NCBI GenBank assembly: GCA_034620365.1
Contig: JAQGEQ010000318.1
Location: 1 to 64,000, forward strand
From: Pegea sp. RAD2-039
Taxonomy: Eukaryota; Chordata; Thaliacea; Salpida; Salpidae
Direction: 5' to 3'
Length of the DNA: 64,000 bases
Shown: positions 23,760 through 37,700 of the stretch, in pieces
How the letters are laid out: every line of letters starts with the position of its first letter
Position numbering within the stretch: position 1 is the stretch's first letter
Notes under the pieces: generated by a model
Seen by the model: the letters and a program-made list of their open reading frames with translations, nothing else
Databases searched by the model: none
What the model was told of the DNA's origin: nothing
Position numbers and translations under genes: made by a program

Positions 23760-25852
23760 ATGGAACATACAACTCAAGTGATTACAAAGTAAATCTTTTT
23801 TGAGATTGAATTAAAATATAGGAAATAAATTGTTAGAAAATAGAAATAGTGAATAGTAGAAATATGTCAGTTATCAATTGTGAATGAAAACTTTGACGTC
23901 AGTTCATGTCTACATATCTATAGTGCTTTTTTTTACAAATTTATTTCTAAAACGCGCTGATAAATTGTTTATATATTTATAAATAAATTCAAACAGAAGT
24001 TAAGCTTTTATAAAATAAACAAATTTCAATGAATTTATAAATTTGATTCAAAACAACTCTTGAAATAAACATTTAATTGTTTTTATTGATTCAGTTCATC
24101 CTACTCCAAGAGACCATTTACAAACAATGAAGGAATCGGGATCACATTTTTGTTGTTTATTCTCATGATTACTGGAGTATCTTCTAATATTATCACGATG
24201 TTAGTGATTCGGAATACTCGTCGTTTAAAGTCAGTTTCTCGACAAAAACTTTCTTAAAATAAATTTTGTGATTTTTAAAAATTCTAAATTAAGAAAATTA
24301 TTCGTAAATTTTTCTAATTTATTTCAAAATTTAATAAATTTCTGATATTTTTTTACTCAGAAAAGATAAATTCTTTCTTGTCATTTTCTCGCTTTGTATT
24401 TCTGACTTAATAGCGAGCTGCATCAGTTGGATCTCATGGTACAGAAGGACTTATGGATACGACGACTTCTCCCCAATTCCAAGTTTCATTTGTTCAGTGA
24501 GTTCAGTTTTGTGGATTTGAAGATCATTTAAATAATTGAGATTTCAAATTGATGAATTATATTTTCTGATATTTAGATAAAGAGATCCTTTAGTGTTTTC
24601 TCTAAAAGAGAATCTTTAAAAAATCTTATTAAAGTAGTAGAATGATATTCGACTTTTTAAAGAACTTTGAAATATTTTTAATATTTATTTTTTGAATTAA
24701 TTATTTAAGAAATCTTTTTTTTTCATCTCTATCAGTTTTCTTTTGTTTATATTTTTATTCTTAATCAACAAATCAACAAAAAGTTTGTTTTGTAGAAATC
24801 AAATTCTCCTTAAAAATTTGTAATTTCTCAAAATGAGTCATCATCTTCACAAGACTGAAAAATATTCTTTAAGAACTTTTCAAACTGATTGAAGAATATA
24901 TTTGAAATATTCTAAAACTTTTCTAATTTTTTTCTAGTTTTTTTGGGGTTCATCTTACCTAACTACTTATGCAACATCTGTACATGTTCTATGGTTTGCA
25001 GCATTAAGATTTGTAGCTATCAGACACAACCATATATTCAAGAAAATCTCATTAAATCTCATCAAGGTAAACCACTTTTCTAATTCATCTTTTTCATTAT
25101 ATTTTTACAGAAAATTTTGTTGGGTGTTTGGCTCGTAAGTTTTGCTATTGGTTTTATTCCTGCTTCTATTTGGCATTCAGCTGATGTTAGAGACCGAAAC
25201 AGTAACTCCGTAGACGCAAATTGGCCTTCTTGTAGTTTAAACCCAATTTAGTAAGACTGATTTTATTGTCGTGGCTTATGATCTGAAATTCTAATTTTTT
25301 AGTGTGAAGAACGATAAATTTTACGAGTTGATAGCTCCTACAATCATATTAGGATTATCTCTTGTTGGAGTTTTAACTTTTAGTTCTCTGGTCGCTTCTT
25401 TAGTTTATTTAAATTCAAAAAAATCAACAATTCAAAGAAGCGACGCGAGAAAGAAACAAGATCATCAAGCAATTGTTCAACTATTTCTTATTGTTATTGT
25501 ATTTTTTGTCGGTTATGTTCCAATAACAGGTTAACAACTTTCTTTTAACCCAATTTTTTTATTAACTAGATTATTTTTAGGCTTCAACATCTGGGTAACA
25601 AATTATGAAGGGAACGCTGAAACGAGAGAGCTCGAATACTGGCTAGGATTCTCTAGTTACATTATACAAAGATTTTGTGAAACTTTAAACCCTTTTTTTT
25701 ATAACCTTGGATCTTATAAACTCCGGAACGCGACGCAGAAGTATTTTGCGAATTGGATGGAAAGTAATTCGACTAAATCTGCCACAAAGACAAACGGTGA
25801 AAGTACAAACGGAGGAAGAACTAATAGTAGATCTGTTGGATCAGTTGTATAA
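23760..25852 (+). CDS. class A (rhodopsin-like) G-protein-coupled receptor, orphan
   Basis: Seven exons: 23760-23788, 24095-24229, 24361-24496, 24938-25066, 25111-25250, 25303-25529, 25581-25852; 355 aa, all in frame. Seven hydrophobic segments are visible: TM1 GITFLLFILMITGVSSNI, TM2 FFLVIFSLCISDLIAS with the usual SxxD, TM3 after a Cys (SFIC), TM4 ILLGVWLVSFAIGFIPAS, TM5, TM6 and TM7 ending in NPFFY, the NPxxY motif. The second extracellular loop has a Cys (WPSC) for the conserved disulfide. At the end of TM3 the E/DRY motif is replaced by LRF, and TM6 has FFVGYVP instead of CWxP. The N terminus has an NSS glycosylation site. The tail is Ser/Thr/Asn-rich and ends SVV, a class I PDZ-ligand pattern. 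The ligand is unknown; a peptide receptor is plausible but unproven. Confidence 0.88.
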
Positions 25853-27125
25853 CTTCATTTTTCAACTCTTTCTTATTTACAACAACTGGAAAAGTAACAA
25901 AAACAATCGTAACAAGTAATTAAAAATATATTTGTTGAAACAATCGCATTTGTAACAAATAATTTAAAGCTGAATTTTCTTTTATTTTTTGATCAAAAAA
26001 ATGATTTTTGAAAATTAATTTTCTTCCAAAAGTTTTTATGAAAAGATTTTTTTCAAATATATTTCTTTTTTTTTATTGGTTCAAAAAAATGAATATTTAA
26101 ATTTGTCTATAATAAAAAAAAGTTTATCTGACGAACTAAAGTTGATTTTCTACAAATTATTTGCTTGTGACAAATTTTTTATTTAAAAATTGAAGTTTAT
26201 AAAACTTAACAGAAATATTTAGAAAATAAAAAGTTTAAAATAATATTTATTTTAAATAAACAATTATTGATTATATTTATTTGAAAAAATCATTTTTCAA
26301 ACATTAGAATTTTTATTTGCTGAAAATTTCTACAACTTAATAAATAAAACATATTTTAGTATCTTTAGTTTGTTTCCGCTTTAATCACATTAAAGATTTT
26401 GATGAAAATGTTTATAAGTGTTAGAAATTAACAAGTTTGTAGCTAATTATATTTTAGAAAATAACTGAACTTTGTTTAAAAATTTATCAACAATTTTATT
26501 ATTAAATAAAATTAGATTTGATTCAAGAAAACTTTAAGATTTTTAAACTTAAGTTTTTGAAAGATTTCAATCTTTTGATGAGTTTTTGGTGGAGATCTTC
26601 TATTTATTATTTCTCTAACACGTTTGTGATTAATCTTTAATTTGAAATAGAAACCAGTTGACTGTTTCAAGGAATTGAAAAGTGTTACAAGTAAACATTT
26701 AATGAAAGTTAAATTGATAAGGCTTTCAAAACACGTGAAGTAAGTTTAGTTAGAAAATTTACCACCGAGACGGATGTATCAGATACTTGTACCAAAAAGA
26801 CAGACAGACAGACAAACGCACCACAATAAAATAAAGAAATTTGGAAAATACAGATAACGTTGGTACCATTAGAAATTGTTGTCGGCTTCTTGTGTCTCGA
26901 ATATTGGAATAAAATGAAAAAAATGTGTTTATGCTGTTTACGAAGGTAAGTGAGCAGCAAATGGTAGTTGAAGGGCTTGTTGGTCGGTAGAAATGAAAAA
27001 AGTTGGTGTTGAAAGAATAACAAATTTGGAAAGTTGGGGTTAAGGTGGTAAAAAAATAAAGTTAAATAAAATTATTGAAAAATAAAAAGAAGTTCGGACG
27101 GTTGTTGAAGGTTGAGTTGGTTTGG
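25853..27125. other. convergent intergenic region, no gene seen
   Basis: The GPCR (plus) and the formin (minus) end towards each other, so both 3' UTRs and poly(A) sites should lie here. I see no further coding or RNA feature; the open frames here lack protein-like composition. Confidence 0.6.
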
Positions 27126-30100
27126 TTACAACATTGTTGACATTTGAGCAGATGTCAGTTGGTTGCGGGTCCCTGTTTCCGATCTCGGGATACGACGGAT
27201 GCTACGGTGGACTGTATCTGATCTTCTGTATGGTTCTGATTTGATGTCTACGTCATCAAGTGATTTGAAAAAAAAAAAAAAAGTGAAAAAGGTGAAATTG
27301 TGGAGCATGCAAAAAAATAATCTCAATAATTTAAAAGATTAGAAAAATGATGAAGACATAATTTAAAGATCTTAAAACAGAATTAGTGAAAAGTTAATGA
27401 TTTTTGCCGATGAGGTTTCTGAGCAAAAAAAAATACGAATTGATATTTTAGTGGTTAGATGAAGATTAGATGAAGATCAGATGTAGAAGTAACTTACAGT
27501 TGATGTTATCTTCAATTGCTCCATCTTTACTTTCAATTGCTCTTCGATCTTTACGTTTATTTGAACGAATCTCATTGACAAGTCGTTCACCTTCTTCACG
27601 AATTCCTTCAACTGTTTTCCGTCTCACATTTTCTTGTTGTTCTTCTTTCAAACGTTGAACCTCAACTCGTTTTGCCTGTTTATCACAAATAATCATCTTC
27701 ATCTCGTAAATGATCTTCTATTGATCTTACTTCCGCTATCTTCCGTTCTTCAACTTCCTTTTCAGCTTTTTTATAAGCTTCAATAAATCGACTGACCATC
27801 GGAAAGAAGGTTTCTGGTGGCATTGTTTTTGGAGTTTCTCCAAAATACTTCACCACATTCTCATAAGCTTCTTTAGCTGTCTCTGTGTCTTGAATGATCT
27901 ACAACAGCTTGTGAAGATGTAGGAACATGAAAAGAAGCAGGGAGTTCACCTTATCAACTTTACTTCGATTTGTAGAGATAAATTTCTTTAATATCTCATC
28001 GCCACTAACTTCACACTGCTTCTCAGTCATCTGCATTCCTCGTTTAATTTGATTCACATCAGCAAGAATATTTTCAAAAGAAGCTGAACAAAAAATCAAG
28101 ATAAAAAACCCAACTGGTCCACACTTTCTCGACCACCTTTACAAGCCCTGTCCACATATCTCAGTTCGTTGTAAAAACACTTTGCGTCCGGATAATACGA
28201 GTCAAGGACATTGACGATGTAATGGAGAAGTGTCCACTTCTTATCAGCTGATTTTGTGTCTGCTAACTGCGGACCACTTGATAATTGTGGGCCACAAATA
28301 AGGACAACTTACAGCATCTAGAGATTGTAGTTTGAATCCATACACAGCACCTCTTTTCGAACTATTCATGTAGTTTCCAAACGCTAACACAACCTCTAGG
28401 ACACGTTTCAAATTATTTGATGATTTGATTGACATCGAAGCAGCAATAACTCCCGCGATTTGAGGTAAGAGAGTCACGTGAGTTTCAGGAAAACTTCCGA
28501 TGAAGATCATGATAGTGAGACGTTGTTGAAGTCTTTCAACTCTTCCAAACTGAAGATATGATCTTAAAAAAGGTGATGAGGAAGATCTGATGTACTTACG
28601 AGCCACATAAACTTATCTTCTGGAGTCAATTCATCAAAATTCTTTCCAGTTTTTTCATAATCTTTAAAAGCTTTCAATTCATGTTCGTTGGGCATGAAAC
28701 TCGGCAACATTTCGACATGTTCCAGTGAAAGCCGCGATAAATCATAAGTGTATAAAGCGTTACAAATCTCTTCTGTTGATAAACCGATCTTCCTCAAAAG
28801 GATCGCTGTTAAAACATCTCATCACGTCAACGAACACGTGATCAACTGATGACGTCATACATAGATTTCGCGCACGTGTCACATCGATAATAGAGACGCC
28901 GCGCTTCTTTCTCGCTTCAGCCATCTTCAACCAGCGTTGTCGATCGGCTTCTGTATCTTGAGCTTTCGTTTTGAAAACTTCTTCAAAAGCTTCCATATCA
29001 ACCTGAAATTAACCAAGTGTTAGCTCTCTGCTGTCATCTTGCGGAAATGTGAGAATTCTCAAACATCCGCGTGGTGGCAGTAGATAGTAGAGAGCAGAAC
29101 ACGGATTTATTGATCAGTCAACAAGTTGAAGTAAAAATCGAATTTAAATCGAGAAATTAACCAATCAGCTTTCAGTAAATAGCAACTGGTGACATGTACT
29201 AACCCGGTTGAGGACAGAATCATCGTCCAGGTCGTTGAAGATGGTCCCTGCCACTTGATTGGGTCGCATCGGGGTTAGATTGAGGTTCTGAAGTCGATAT
29301 TTGGGTTTATAAACCTTCTTCTGTTTGATTCCCATTCCTGGAGGTAGATTTGGAATTCTAGCGACACCTAGTGGTGGTGGAGGTGGGACTCCGATCGCTG
29401 GAGGAGGAGGAGGGATGTTGATTGGAGGTGGAGGGATTGGGATTGATGAAGATTCAGGTTTAGGAGCTTCAGGAGCTTTAGTGTGATCCTGAAAATGGAA
29501 GATTGTGAAGAAGATGAAAGAAGAGATGATTGGATGACTTTAGTTTTGACTTTGAAGTTGATTCCTTCTTCTCCTGCATCCGCATCTGAAGGAGGAAACA
29601 TGGAAGGAAGTTTGAGAGCAGGGAGCTTGTTCTCAGTTTGTTCCTTGACATCAGGAGTTTTGGAGATTGTTTGAAGTTGTTGTTGAAGTTTCAATTGATT
29701 ATCGGATGTTAGAAAAGATGCAGGGATTGTTCCGGATGCAAGCGATCCCTACAGATGAAGATCAGATGAATATCAGATGAAGATGAAGATGAAGAACATC
29801 GAGACGACGACACGTGACACGTGACAAACCACGTGCTTAACCTGCTTATCTTCCCAAATAGTTCCAAGGGAGTCATCACATTCTTCATATCTTGCTCGAT
29901 TTGCCTGAAAGTTTGCTGATCTTCGGATACTGTTCTGAGCTGAATCGATGGACTCGATAGAGGGTAGCAAAGAGTAGGGCGAAAATGGGGTTTGGGGCGG
30001 AGATGTGGTTCCCGGGTCGAAGAAAGTGGCTGGTAGGTTGAGAAGGAAACTAAATTCAGGGTCAAGGGCAAATGAATGATCGATGTCGGATAAGGGAAGA

Positions 30101-33100
30101 GTTGTTGATGATTGAGGTCGATTTTCTGGGACATTATGTCTTTGATCAGATGCTGGAAAGTAACCGTTAGATGATGAGGGTCTCGGACGTCTTATGACAG
30201 TGGTTTTGTGGTCAGTGGTTTGATGGTCAGTGGTTGGCATAGAACGATGTCTCCAGTGATCCACAGACAACATCCGATTGTCGAAAGACTCGATTTTAGA
30301 AGTTGGCTAAATTGGAAGTTAAAAAGTTATCGGGCCATTTTCGAAAACGACCATTTTCGATTGAGACGATTTTTAAAAATGAAATTGAAAGAAAACTAAC
30401 TTTTAATTGAGATAATTCTTCAATATTTGCAGAAAGTTGTTTTTCTAGTTGTACTATCTTACATGAATTCTCATATTCTTGCCAAGTATTCTGCTCGTTT
30501 TTCTATCGACCAATCAAAACTCAGTATTTAATCAATCTTCTAATAAAGACATACTTTAAGAAGTTGATCTTCTAAACGATCAATTCTTTCAAGAGCCATG
30601 TGTTTTGATTCAGAATCTTCAAGTAATGTGGAAACATCGAACATATTGTCTAAATAAGCCTGGATCTGAACCTTTAGACGGTCACTCTCAGTGGACCTTA
30701 AACGCTAAAAAGAAATCAGAAAAAGTTGAAGAAAGGATTAAAAATGAATATTTTCTCTTCAAACTTACATCTAAGTAGTCATCTAGACCAAGTAAAGTGA
30801 ATTCGTGTTGGAGATGGACTCGGAAATTCATATCTTCGACTGAATGGACAACAATGTTGATAAATTGCATGCAGGACACCTATGAAAGACATATGTCAGC
30901 TGTGAGATTGTTTCTAGAGATTAGAAGTTGTTTTATGAATCATTTATAGAGTTTGAGAGAAGATGCAGATCAATTTGCTTGAGAAGATATCTCACAAGTG
31001 ACTTTCTCTTTTCTGTTGTTGATGATAAAATTGCTGAGATGAAAGCAACGAAGAGGAGATAAGCGAGAAATATCAGAGATATTTTGAAAGAAGATAACGA
31101 ATTACTGAAATTATTTGAGATTTATGTAAATTAAGTGATGAAGGTTTTGTGTTAATAATTTCTCAAACACAAAAAGTTCCAAACGTTTACAAGCTCACAA
31201 GGATTTTGTGGTTTAAATTTAAAAAATATGTTTTTGAAGCAATTAAAGCAAGAGATATTGAAGGCCACCAAACCACAAAACCACCTACAACTACCTGAAA
31301 CCTGTGCAAGTGATATCCATTAGCAATTTCATAATCCTAACAATAAACTCATGTTATGAATGATTTTATGATGAAGTCTCTTCAAGCGATTTCATTGATG
31401 ATTTAGCAAAAGACTTAAACTAAGATGTTAGTTGAAATATGGTTGGAACAATTAGCAGTTTTATATGAAGAGACGAACAAATGAGTCAATTATTGATTAG
31501 AGAAGAAACTACTAACCATAAATTCAATGTTTTCACTTTCTATTTCAAAACATTTCATCAAGCTATCAAATCTTCTTGTCTCGTTACATTGGTTTTTAAA
31601 GTTATCAAAAGCTCTTAAGATAATTTCATGACCACCTTGTACTAGACATATAGCTGCTAGTAGTTCCAATACCAAAGATTTCGTTCTGAAAGTTCAAAAA
31701 ATATAAGTTAGTGTTGAAAGGATGTGTTAATAAAGAAATAAACAATTTATTATTTTTATTCAGTTTATTATAAATAAATATTTAAAATTTTAAGGAAATT
31801 TTTAATAAATAAATAAAGTAGAAAGTTTAGTTGGTTTCTAAAAGATTAAATGTGAATAAATTGATCAGTTGTTGAAAAACATGTCCAGTTTCAAAACAGA
31901 GCTTTAAAATCTATGTTGAAAGATGCTATTTAGTGTTTCTATCATTAGTTTTTAATATTTTTAGCTCTGTACGTATCAATTATTGATAGTTATTCCATTT
32001 TAGCAATTCTTCACCAACCAAAATTCAATCATTTTTTTTTTAAATAACAATTTAAAATTTGAAATAAAAACGATTAAATTTGATTCAAGACTTCCTTCTA
32101 CTGATGAAGAAGACATTAAAAGATTATCTAATTACACAAAAACTAACAATTTCTTAACCACAAACAAATCAGACTTACTTGTAACTTTTGTTCTTTAAAC
32201 TAAGTACAATTTGATTGATACAATCAGTATGAGCCATGACTAAAGTAAACCCTTGCTGGTAATTCATAATTGCTCGGAGACAGGTGATGCACACGTGAAC
32301 ATCCTCCCTATATCAACAAAGAGTTGAAGACACAAATATGTGAAGAGCTATCATCTACATCTTCTTCAAGTTTAAGAATTAGAAAAGAAAATGTGATGAA
32401 GAAGCCACAAAATCGGTTTGATTGAAAATAGAGAATTAAAAGAAATCGATAAAAGGAATTGACAAGATAATTCAAATTGTTTTGTATTCTGGTGTAGACT
32501 TGTTTATAATCAAAACACAACTTTTACTCAAGCGTTAAAAAAATATCAGAAACTTTTGAAGCTAAAACTTGCTTCTAAATCGACATAACATGATGAATAT
32601 TCAGTAAAATAACATAAATGCCCCGAAGCTACAAACAGCAACTTGTTATTCAGTAACCTGTTAGTGATGACACGAGAATGTTTCAACTTTCTATCTAAAG
32701 TTCTTGATTTACGATTCGTCTTCAATGTTAGTGTTTGATCTTTTTTCAAAGTCAAGTTCTTCCAACTACCACCTACAGTTACATCACCAGTACTAATCGC
32801 TTTGTGGCGTCTTAGCGTTGATGGAGCAGATAGAGATAAGGATACATCATGTCTGTAAAAGATGTTGTGAGAAGATACTAGTGATGATTCATGTGAATGA
32901 TTAAAAGAAATCATGCGTGAAGTACAAGCGAACTTACTTCGTATCTTCGTCATTAGAATATCTAATCAAAAAAAAAATCTAAACTATTAAAAGAAATTGG
33001 AATGATTGCAACAAGCATTTATTTGATTATAAACTTACACAAGAGCGTATTGGGCAAAGGCAAGATACTTGACTAACACATCTAGTCCTTGATGTTGGTT

Positions 33101-34745
33101 ATTGAGAAATTCTCTTACCCATCTGTAAGTATTTAGATGAATATTTCAAAAACAACAACAACCTCATAATTACCCGATGTGGTTTGTTCTCAAAGAAATT
33201 TCTAAATCACGTAACACGCTTGTTGAATGGTTTATTCGTTTACGGAATTTTTTACCAGCCAATGAATAATCAAGGTAACTGTTGATAGTTTTGACGAAGT
33301 AGGCAGGCTGATGTTTCACTTGTACCAAGTCCTTTAAAATTAAAAAGTTTGAATAAAATCTGAAACCATCTCAAGATATATGAGACTAGGAACAGTTTGA
33401 AGGTATATAGCAGGTGTGAACTATACTAAAGAGACATTAATGTTTTATTATGTCGGCATACCAGTTGGTTTCACTTAAAACATTGAAATAAGGACAAGAA
33501 AATTACTGATATGAAATAGAATTGAAGATACTTGAACAGAAATTTGTCAAGTAAATATAAAGAATATTAGGAGGTATTTAATGTTAATAAATCCTTGATA
33601 ATCTGATATTGTTTCAAATGTTTAGTTGTCATTCAATTTGTTAAGTAGTTGTTTGTTTTAATCTTTTAATCCTATAAAAACCCAAAACACGATTAACCTA
33701 AAACATGACTTCAACGTCAGCTGATTAAACAAATGAGAAAATGTTAAGAAAGTTTTAATCATACAAAAAATAAGTGGGTTTTAACAGTAACAATCATCAT
33801 AAAACCCATAAACAGCTTTACAAACATAAAAATAGGCTGTTAAGTTGGTTATTAATTTCTTTTTATCAATATTTAACATTCTTATCTACTCTTTTAAAAC
33901 GTTTTAGCTAAAAAACAGCTGAATTTCAAAATATCTTAAATAAGGGAGGTTAAAATGTTGATGTAATGATGAGTATCACTTTTTATAACCAAAACATCAT
34001 AAAAATTATAAACAAATTTCTAATTTGATGCAAAAAAGAAAAATAAATAACAAAAAAAATTAGTTTATACAAACAGATTGAAAATTATTTGCTTATTAAT
34101 ACTTTTTAAGATTGATATTTTTACCTTGTCACAAATCATTTGCCACTTCTTGTCAGGATCATACTTTGACAAAACCTTCATTTTATCAGGAGGCAAGTTC
34201 ATTGATTGCTGCAAAAAGTTTAAAAAACTTCTTTTAATTTAAATTATTATTTAAATATCATTTTTTAGTTTGTGTATGATAATAATATGGAGTTATTATT
34301 GACATATAATGAATTTATACATATTTTGAATACACTAAAAACTAATATGATTTATATAAAATATTCTTAATTTTTTGAGTTTAATTTAAAGAAATGTTAC
34401 TTCACTGAAAAACTGAACTTTTTTTTTATTGATTTACAACTAAATGAACAAAAAAGTTAAACTAATTTTTTTATATTGAACAATTGATTTATTCAAAAGT
34501 TTCAGTTGCATTTAAAAGTGGAAATAGATATAAACAAAGTCAGAATAATTATGATTAAACTAAAACTGAATCACAAAATTATCAAAAACATTAACTTTCT
34601 GATTACTTTGTACCAATAACAAATAAACACTTACTAAAACTTTGTTGAAACGTTCATCAAGTTCAGCTTTGCTTGGCATTGGTAGTTTTAAGGGAACATT
34701 ATGAGTTTTAAACTCGTGGGCAGAGGTGCTTTCTGAGTTTCCCAT
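27126..34745 (-). CDS. FMNL: formin-like protein (FMNL/FRL family)
   Basis: There are 23 exons: 34635-34745, 34125-34208, 33174-33331, 33039-33122, 32938-32961, 32658-32852, 32179-32307, 31517-31685, 31295-31336 (42 bases, least certain), 30769-30879, 30555-30704, 30401-30502, 29842-30306, 29539-29748, 29204-29488, 28861-29002, 28600-28805, 28313-28549, 28137-28266, 27950-28083, 27731-27898, 27498-27675, 27126-27247; 1,211 aa, in frame throughout. It starts MGNSES, an N-myristoylation motif typical of the family. GBD/FH3 follows ([41 protein letters not shown]), then a coiled coil, a family-variable linker (about 454-678), a short FH1 with three runs of four to five prolines (about 690-715), and FH2 (about 735-1120; [38 protein letters not shown]). 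The DAD core is DGAIEDNI, then a basic tail. Family role: Rho-GTPase-regulated nucleation and elongation of unbranched actin at the cell cortex. Confidence 0.93.
29811..29835. promoter_or_regulatory. cluster of three CACGTG E-boxes in a short formin intron
   Basis: CACGTG occurs at 29811-29816, 29818-29823 and 29830-29835 within the 93-base intron 29749-29841. The hexamer is a bHLH (Myc/USF/HLH-type) site. Three in 25 bases of AT-rich DNA is unusual, but binding is not shown. Confidence 0.35.
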
Positions 34746-37700
34746 ACTTATACTCAAAGTACTTTTAACTTAACATAAGAATAACTTAATGAGAGGGTTA
34801 TAGATGTTGTATATACCTTAAAGTTCTAGAAACAAGTAAATAGTAAATGATGTTATAATTATTTGTATTATGATAATATCTAACTATAAAAATAATTTTT
34901 TAAATAATTCTTAATAGCAAAATAAAATTAGTTGTAAAAATATGTTTATAAAAAGTTAAATCATTTTATAACTTGACATTTAGCAAGTAAGTTATCAGAA
35001 AAATATTTTCAAAATGAATCAGATCAAAAACATTAAACTTTATTCTTTTATATAAACAACATTCAACTTACTAAAGTTTAACATAGTATAATATATACCA
35101 AAGTTAAGTGTATAATCTAGAGAAATGTACTCAAATAATATATTCAATATATGTTACTCCATATAAACAAACTTTTGTTATTTAAAAATATCTATAGTAA
35201 TTATATTCAAAACTGAAAAGAAATACATTTATATAAAATTTTAAAAACTAATTTATATTTAAGTAAGATATCTATTACAAATATACAAGATAAGGAATTT
35301 ATTATAAATTTAAGTAACTAATGTATCCTAAATTGTATAGAAATAATAAAAAAGTTTTAACTTATCTACCAAAAATTATTCTAAGTTCTTAATCTAAAAA
35401 CTTCCAACAAAAGCATATAACCTACTTCAATTATAAACCATAATTTTTTGGAAATATGTGCTAATAAGGTAATTAAAATATTTTTATTACTTTGCTTTTT
35501 ATATACTCTCAAATACTTTTAATACTTTAAGCTATATTAAAGCTATTAACAGTCATTAAATTATTATTAAAATAATTATTGCTAAAAAACATTGAAAAAT
35601 GAATTCTGTCAATCTATAAATAAATAATCTAATAATTGAAAGAAACCAACTTACTAACTAAACTCATTAAATTATATTCATATTCTAAACTTTAAGTTTT
35701 ATTTAAAACTTATAAATATTTTAAAAGTATTTTCCAAATTTTATTTATATAAAAAAGTTTATATTTAAGTAATAATATTATTACTATAAATCACAGTTTA
35801 AAGAAAGTTTGTAAAATGCTATTAACACTACTATTATAATCAACATAAAAACATAAATAAAAAATGATTACATAATCAAAGTTATTTTCCATAAAAAAAA
35901 ATAAATAAAAAATATAATGCAAGTTAAATTATTACATAATAAAAAAACATTATTACAAAAATAAAAGAAAAAAGAAATATTTTTGTAATCATATTATAAA
36001 CTTATTTTGCTTTCAAAAGTAACATAGGAACTTGTTTCTCAAACTTTACAAATAATATTACAAATATTTATAAACTTTAAAACTTATATATATGAGTATA
36101 AAGAATATAGAAATATAAGTACATAAAAAAATTGTACAAATATTTAGATTTAATGTAAAATAAACTTAATTAGACTACAAAATTTCTGTTTAAATTATTA
36201 TTTAAGATTACGTTCAACAAAGTTAACAAATAAAATGTAAAAAGATGTTTTTTTACAAATAATAGACAAATTTTTTAATAAATGCCAAAAAATAGAAAAA
36301 AATAATTTTAAAGTAATTTTCACTCGTTTAAAAATCCAAGTCAAAAAGAATAAACAGAAATAAATTATTAAAGTTTCAATTTTTAAGAAAAAATAAATAA
36401 AAAAAAGACTTGATAAATACTCAAAGTAAACTTTGAAACTATTACCAACTTTAAGCATAACAACCAAAAACCTGTCAATATGTAACAACCACAACAAAAC
36501 CTAAACGTAACAATACCAAATTTTCAAGTTAACATAAAATGTATTCATTCGAAATAAAGTACGAATTTGGTCGAATTTTTTTATCAGTATTTAAATTTGA
36601 TATACTTTTGGTAAATTATTTTTGAAATAAAATGTAAATTACATAAAAGTATGATTTTAAAATTCATTGTAAGGTTTAAAAACAAACTGATTTAAAAAGA
36701 CGGAAAAAGTTGTGGAAAATGTAGTTTTTGAGGTTACCTTTAAATTTAAATAGGCAAAAATAAGATTTAACAAAACTTATTAGCATTTGAACATTACAAG
36801 CCAAAAGTCTACTAAATGTCATCCATAAAATTTATGTTTTTTTCTTATTTACTAAGAGAGTTTTATTCAGTTGTAAAATGCATCCAATAACAACGGTGAG
36901 CAAAACTGAACGACATAATAAATTCATTTTTTATATATAGGATCAAAATATTTTGAAAAAGTCAACTATAAATGGATTGGTTGCTTATTAAACAGACCTT
37001 TTTACCTTTAGAATGTCCTAACAATAATGGATAATTGTTTAATCTTGTGATAAGAACTTCTAAACGTTTAGAATTAGAAATTTATATTTCTAACTATAAT
37101 TATGTATCTCATGATATGACCAAATAATTTTGGCGATAAAAAATAAACAAGTTTTCCCTGAAATTTTTTACGATGAAAGACAACTTAGATTACTCAACAA
37201 ACCTTTTAGAAGTTTTTTAAATTTTATTTACTTTTAAGCAATGCATAAAATCTTATATAAAAATTGTTTTCGTTAATTGTTTAATTTAAGAAAATTTCTG
37301 TTCTTAAATTAAAAGAGATTCTTTCTTTGATTTGATATTTTTTAATAAGAATTTCATTTCGAATCAAAATATATTATTTAATTTCGTATAAGTGAAAGCA
37401 AATCAATAAAAGATTATATAATTAATTAATTATAATTGAAGTGTTTAATTTTTGTGAATATATTTCTCATATCAACATCAACATCAAAAGATGGTTATCC
37501 CCTATTGATTTAAAAATTAGAGTAACTTTTAAATAATACCAAAAAAATGGTCGTTTCATCTCGTCAGTGTGTTTTGATACAAAACTAGATGAAGAAGGAA
37601 CTAAAAATGAATCTCTCATATGATGATGTGACTAAAACACGTTTGGAAGTAAACTATTTACATCTTCAACTGAAAATATCGAACTTCAAACTCCCTGAAA

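Noticed and set aside
29368-30134. Alternative long frames overlapping the formin linker exons
   Set aside because: Only the frame used in the model connects the coiled coil, FH1 and FH2 with matching intron phases.
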